Source: Synura sp. LO234KE
Taxonomy: Eukaryota > Sar > Synurophyceae > Synurales > Mallomonadaceae
Assembly: GCA_015143735.1 (NCBI GenBank)
Contig: VKHC01000389.1
Location: forward strand, 1-12,591
Length of the DNA stretch: 12,591 nucleotides
Direction of reading: 5' to 3'
Shown: positions 9,595-12,591 of the stretch, piece after piece
How the letters are laid out: every line of letters begins with the position of its first letter
Position numbering within the stretch: the first letter of the stretch is position 1
Position numbers and translations under genes: made by a program
Notes under the pieces: model-generated
What the model was told of the DNA's origin: nothing
The model's input: only the letters and a program-made list of their open reading frames with translations
Databases searched by the model: none

Positions 9595-9705
9595 GAAACC
9601 CCTTGGGGAGGAATTTTCCTGCCCTCGGGCGTGCGGCTTTCTCCCCCTGCCCCTACTCAGTCACGGGACTTGCCATTTGGTACATAGGGGAGAGTTATGG
9701 CCTTA
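9545..9705 (+). repeat. 3' tail repeat A
   Basis: It begins within the last codons of the upstream pseudogene (LVGDIVAY, TAA at 9592-9594) and ends after TTGCCATTTGGTACATAGGG (9670-9689) and CTTAG (9701-9705). It is a direct, diverged duplicate of 10125-10295, with the same GGGGAnnTnGTnGCGTACTAA start, CCCCnnGGGG block, pyrimidine run and CAnTCACG box. It is the inverted counterpart of the tail at 6440-6335. Confidence 0.75.
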
Positions 9706-9787
9706 GTGGTGTAATGGTGCCGTCTAGACTCTCCGTCTAACTTACGTTCCATTCATTTCTCTAATAAATAACTACTTGATTTTCGGC

Positions 9788-10035
9788 AAATAACTTTTTG
9801 GGTCTTTGTCGAGGGGAAAAAGGGTTAAACTTGCGTTTAAGAGAGCAGAGTACAATTGGTTCTGCCACCTTGATGTTCTCAATGGCCTCGAGCTCTTTCG
9901 CCTGTTTCCTGGCTTCCCAGAGGGCGTCGATCCGCGAGATCAGAGTGCGAGTGAAGTCGAGAAACACGGTGGTAATGGCGTCAGGGAAGTCAGCAGAAAG
10001 AGGGACGCTGGAAAGGGTGGTGGGCGCCTGCCTGG
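9788..10035 (-). pseudogene. Fragment of the linker before the hybrid-binding domain (copy 4)
   Basis: On the minus strand this encodes FLDFTRTLISRIDALWEARK and continues to PFSPRQRPKKLF. About 60 residues align to 11970-12145 of the right-edge frame (LLDFSRTLVPRIDAIWEARK, PFSPRPIKEPKVF) with clearly more than half identical. The upstream part (SADFPDAITTV against TDTPEAIEAV) extends the match to about 10035. There a TAG and a frame change break it. At the other end the match stops exactly before the hybrid-binding domain. It lies in inverted orientation between tail repeats A and B. Confidence 0.75.
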
Positions 10036-10124
10036 TCTAGGTCAAAGTGGTGGGCTACAAAATACCCTTGTTGACATTACTGGCATTATTATAAGAACTT
10101 CCTTGCCACTTCGCTACAATGTCA

Positions 10125-10295
10125 TAACCCCCGGGGGGGTGGTACGCGCGCTCCATTCTATCTAGTCGGGGACGTCGTTGCGTACTAACCATCCCCGGGG
10201 GGGCCTTTCCTGCGTCCTCTGGCGGAGGCGGCCTCCTACCCCCACCCGGTCACGTGATTTGTCAGTTGGCCCGTGGGGGGCTCTTTCTTAGTATA
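10125..10295 (+). repeat. 3' tail repeat B
   Basis: A second direct copy of the 3' tail. It opens with codons reading APFYLVGDVVAY and a TAA at 10186-10188, against IPLALVGDIVAY and a TAA in tail A. It then shares the CCCCGGGG block, the pyrimidine-rich stretch, CGGTCACGTGATTTGTCAGT and a G run, ending TTTCTTAG. The coding match covers only the last dozen or so residues; sequence to the left is an unrelated inverted fragment, so this copy is strongly 5'-truncated. A small hairpin (GGAGG, loop CGG, CCTCC) lies at 10224-10236. Confidence 0.7.
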
Positions 10296-10566
10296 CAATT
10301 TGCGTGGTCCCAGCCTTTGCCTACATATAATAGTTAAGATGTGAGAATTCCTGGAAACCTTGCAACGGCAGGGAATCGATTATGCTCCCGGGTGGATGTC
10401 GAGTGCCTAACATGCGCGGTCTCCAAATGAAGGCCGTACCGGGCAGGGTAAGCAGCTTCGAACGGTAGCCCAATCCTGATGTTTATCCCAAACCGCACTA
10501 ATGTGGGACTTCTGAATGAGCTGTGACACGTGTTCAGTCGCGCAGGATTCAACTTACATTTTGTAA
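10296..10566. other. No recognisable feature
   Basis: A short stretch between tail repeat B and a methionine-free open frame. Minus-strand and plus-strand frames here are short and show no familiar motif, and I see no repeat shared with the rest of the window. Confidence 0.45.
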
Positions 10567-10911
10567 CGTGCGGCGGAAGTACTAGCGTGCACCGGTGGAG
10601 AGAGGCGAAAAGTTCACTCCGCTGACTTTTACAGCGACTGTAATGATATTGGAGTAAACTTAGGTTCGAATTGGTCGCGAGGACACTTTGCAGTTACTGC
10701 TGGCAAACTTCGTCGCAGTACTTGGCAGTGGAGACTCTATGGAAGCTTCAAGATTATTCACAGCTCTAAATTTAAAATCATTCGCCGTAGGGGTGATCGC
10801 CCCGGAAAATTTCCTCGTTACATAAGAGTTCAAAAATCAAAAAAATTGTCCCGATCACGGTTGATTAGTAGGCTGGGAACATGCAGTCCTGCCATGGAAA
10901 ATGAAACCTGA
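10567..10911 (+). other. Open frame without a start codon, unknown
   Basis: A frame of about 114 codons lies between a TAA at 10564-10566 and a TGA at 10909-10911, with its only ATG close to the end. The product would be basic and Ser-rich (WQWRLYGSFKIIHSSKFKII). It matches no family I know. A frame of this length can arise by chance in a window this size, so I do not call it a gene. Confidence 0.2.
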
Positions 10912-11310
10912 TTCGCTGATGCCCCAAAAAGGTGAAACAAGGCCAAGAATCATAATTGCTTGCCACCAATTCGGGTTCTCGAAATTTTGTAGAAAAATTG
11001 AAACCTTTAACTCAACCCGATTCAATTGGCTCATAGAAACTTTAGTCCAGGCCAGGTGGAAAAGTGTGTATGACACAACTTTACCCTCCGGAGAATGTTC
11101 CAAATTTTTGGCAAACAATTTTCGAGGGCAGCGGGCGACATCCGGGTCTTTGGTGCCCAACCTTTTGAAGGTTTAAATACCGAAGATTTAATACCTCATT
11201 GCCAAATTCTGTGTGGTCGAAACGTCCCAGAACGAAGAAGAAATAATCGCATGTGTGATCTCCCAACACTTTTTAAACTACGACACTACTGCATATTAAA
11301 GAGAATGTCC
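10912..11310. other. Unassigned sequence upstream of leader copy 3
   Basis: About 400 nt with overlapping short frames on both strands and none convincing. Its right side grades into the leader repeat. It may be more of the same element, but I could not align it to the other copies by eye. Confidence 0.4.
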
Positions 11311-11518
11311 CAAAATTCCTGGCATTCTGGAACTGGTTTTCTTGGTTTCAAGGCCCAGCAAGCAATTTTAAAGCTGGCAATTTCCTTATTTGGCGTAAAT
11401 ATCGCTGATTCAATATCTACTTATTGGCAATTCCTCCTGAGTCGAAAACCTTGCTGAGCTGGAGTAGAAAATCTTAGATGTAATCGGGACGAATACCGCC
11501 ACACGTAAGCTAAACTAG
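11311..11518 (+). repeat. Leader repeat, copy 3
   Basis: The core 11476-11508 matches copies 1 and 2 with a short deletion and a few substitutions. Upstream bases 11424-11475 (TTGGCAATTCCTCCTGAGTC, GAGCTGGAGTAGAAAATC) match copy 2, with weaker similarity back to about 11311. The shared part ends in CTAAACTAG at 11510-11518, after which copies 2 and 3 diverge completely. Confidence 0.7.
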
Positions 11519-12591
11519 TACACCAATTGTAGAGGCGGGCGACCTCCCTTGTCTCCCTCAAGGCTCCCGCTGCCACTACGAAAAGCTTCTCCACGAGCGG
11601 CACTGGACAGTGGGGCACAACTCCTCCAAGGAAGCCGCCACCCCTCTCGAACGCCGGACGCTTCTCACTTGCTCCCTCTGTTCCTCCCCTGATCGCCATA
11701 CCGACGACACTTACGACCACGTCTTTCGTCTGTGTCCCCACCCTCTCCTCCACCAATGCAGAACAGAGCTGAACCGGCAACTTGACCAATACCCTCTCAC
11801 CACGGACCTGGAAAAGCGCCTCATCCCGCACATCGTTCAGCTGGTCCTTTCCCCAGAGGGTCATCGGATCTGCCTAGGCAATGATTGGAACTCTCCTACC
11901 CAACTTCTTACTTCTTTGGCCTCCGTCCTCACCCCCACCGACACTCCCGAGGCCATTGAGGCGGTCCTCCTTGACTTCTCCCGCACCCTCGTTCCACGAA
12001 TAGACGCGATCTGGGAAGCCAGGAAACAGGCTAAGTACATCGAAGCCGTCGAGCAAAGTGCCGGAGCGGACCCGATCACTCTTCGGGCCCTCCAGCGCAA
12101 GTACAAACCGTTCTCCCCCCGCCCGATCAAGGAACCGAAAGTATTCTACGATGTCCGGCTGGGTCACGTACCTGGCGTCTATACCTCCTGGAAAGAGGCC
12201 AAGCCGCACACCATAGGCATACGGAGTGATTACAAGAGATTCAAAACACGCAGGAAAGCTGAGGAGTACATCGCCCAGCCGGTGACCCTCGGTCAAACTC
12301 CTCTCTCCAACCCAGACGTCGACCTGTACACGGATGGCTCCGCCTATTCGGACCCGGCCTCGGCAGGATGGGGTGTCTTCATCTCCAGACTTCTAGCCTC
12401 CTCCATCTCCCTTTGGGGCCCCGTCATCACGGACTGCTCGGACTCCGACTGGATCGGCGCCCCCCGCCCCACGAACAATGCGGGAGAGATCAGCGCGATA
12501 TACCACGCCCTTCTCTGGGTTCGTGGCGGAGCCCGATCTCTCACCACTGTGGTCCGGAAGCGCATCAATCTCCTCACTGACAGCGAGTACT
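11514..12591 (+). CDS. Retroelement protein fragment: CCHC zinc motif, hybrid-binding domain, RNase H (runs off the edge)
   Basis: The frame is open for 359 codons, from just after a TAA at 11511-11513 to the window end, with no ATG anywhere, so it is the truncated or spliced 3' part of a larger protein. A zinc motif C-X2-C-X12-H-X4-C has ligand codons at 11670, 11679, 11718 and 11733 (CSLC, HVFRLC), as in the zf-RVT segment after reverse transcriptase in non-LTR elements. A basic linker (RIDAIWEARKQAK, about 11970-12020) follows. A hybrid-binding/viroplasmin-type domain lies at 12144-12275 (FYDVRLG, PGVYTSWKEAK, KRFKTRRKAEEYI), which in RNase H1 binds RNA/DNA duplexes. The RNase H fold starts near 12321 with D (12333, YTDGS), E (12486, AGEI) and D (12579, LLTDSEY), the metal-binding carboxylates that cleave RNA in hybrids. 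It is GC-rich with no visible frameshift, so it is younger than the copy at 7326-6689. Whether it is expressed is unknown. Confidence 0.85.

Larger units (their letters stand above)
11311..12591 (+). mobile_element. Retroelement copy 3 (leader plus C-terminal coding part, right end outside window)
   Basis: It combines the leader block (11311-11518) and the intact methionine-free frame. It retains more coding sequence at its left than copy 2, starting well before the zinc motif, whereas copy 2 starts only just before the hybrid-binding domain. The 3' tail would be expected several hundred bases beyond 12591. The zinc motif followed by RNase H argues for a non-LTR (LINE-type) element. The missing reverse transcriptase keeps this an inference. 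Confidence 0.65.

Noticed and set aside
9690-9745. tRNA-like or tRNA-derived SINE head (CTTAGTGGTGTAATGGTGCC)
   Set aside because: It resembles an A box and is followed by a 5-bp stem (TAGAC/GTCTA), but the loop has 5 bases and there is no TTCGA box or acceptor stem.
9545-10295. Tails A and B as LTRs of one LTR retrotransposon
   Set aside because: They begin inside a coding C-terminus, lack TG...CA ends, flank no gag-pol, and a third copy follows an RNase H frame as a 3' end.
10660-10680. GGTTCGAATTGG as a tRNA T-loop
   Set aside because: No D-arm, anticodon stem or matching acceptor stem at the required distances.
11081-11170. Minus-strand CPRKLFAKN as another copy of the PKKLFAEN end of the fragment at 9788
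   Set aside because: The likeness covers under 10 residues, with no supporting match on either side.
11095-11457. Plus-strand frame of 120 residues as a gene
   Set aside because: Its second half lies in the leader repeat, where the matching part of copy 2 does not keep the same frame. No recognisable motif.

Overview
The window is nuclear-type eukaryotic DNA. It has a gene interrupted by two canonical GT-AG introns, a receptor-like membrane protein with a RING-H2 ubiquitin-ligase domain, and many decayed copies of eukaryotic transposable elements. There is no operon structure, no Shine-Dalgarno-led gene set and no CRISPR-like array. I cannot name the lineage from the sequence. A compact genome with few introns, such as an alga (red algae fit loosely) or another protist, is a guess.

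Layout. Bases 1-75 carry one copy of a repeat ('leader') that recurs twice more. Bases 76-2221 are AT-rich and hold no intact gene; a decayed Harbinger/PIF-like transposase fragment lies on the minus strand near 1525-1761. Bases 2222-6095 (+) hold the only convincing intact cellular gene: three exons (2222-3571, 3916-4178, 4283-6095) encoding a predicted 1141-residue type I membrane protein. Its order is signal peptide, Cys-rich segments, nidogen-like domain, IPT-like region, CGG/DCNG Cys-rich stalk, one membrane helix and a cytosolic RING-H2.

From about 6335 to the end, the window is a graveyard of related retroelement pieces. A minus-strand copy (about 7548 to 6335) holds a frameshifted RNase H with a viroplasmin/hybrid-binding domain. 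A plus-strand decayed coding region of unknown family (7635-9594) ends in the same C-terminal and 3' flanking sequence as that copy. A second isolated 3' tail lies at 10125-10295 (+). Between the two tails is a minus-strand fragment of the region just before the hybrid-binding domain (9788-10035). At the right edge (11514-12591, +) an uninterrupted but methionine-free frame encodes a CCHC zinc motif, a hybrid-binding domain and the start of an RNase H with all three visible catalytic carboxylates. It runs off the window.

The pieces make sense as fragments of one or a few families of non-LTR-like retroelements with the C-terminal order zinc knuckle, hybrid-binding domain, RNase H, extra C-terminal tail, 3' UTR. 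No reverse transcriptase domain is visible inside the window, so the class assignment is an inference. The most unusual points are the hybrid-binding domain between the zinc motif and RNase H, the same leader joined to different points of the coding region, and two different element bodies sharing one 3' end.
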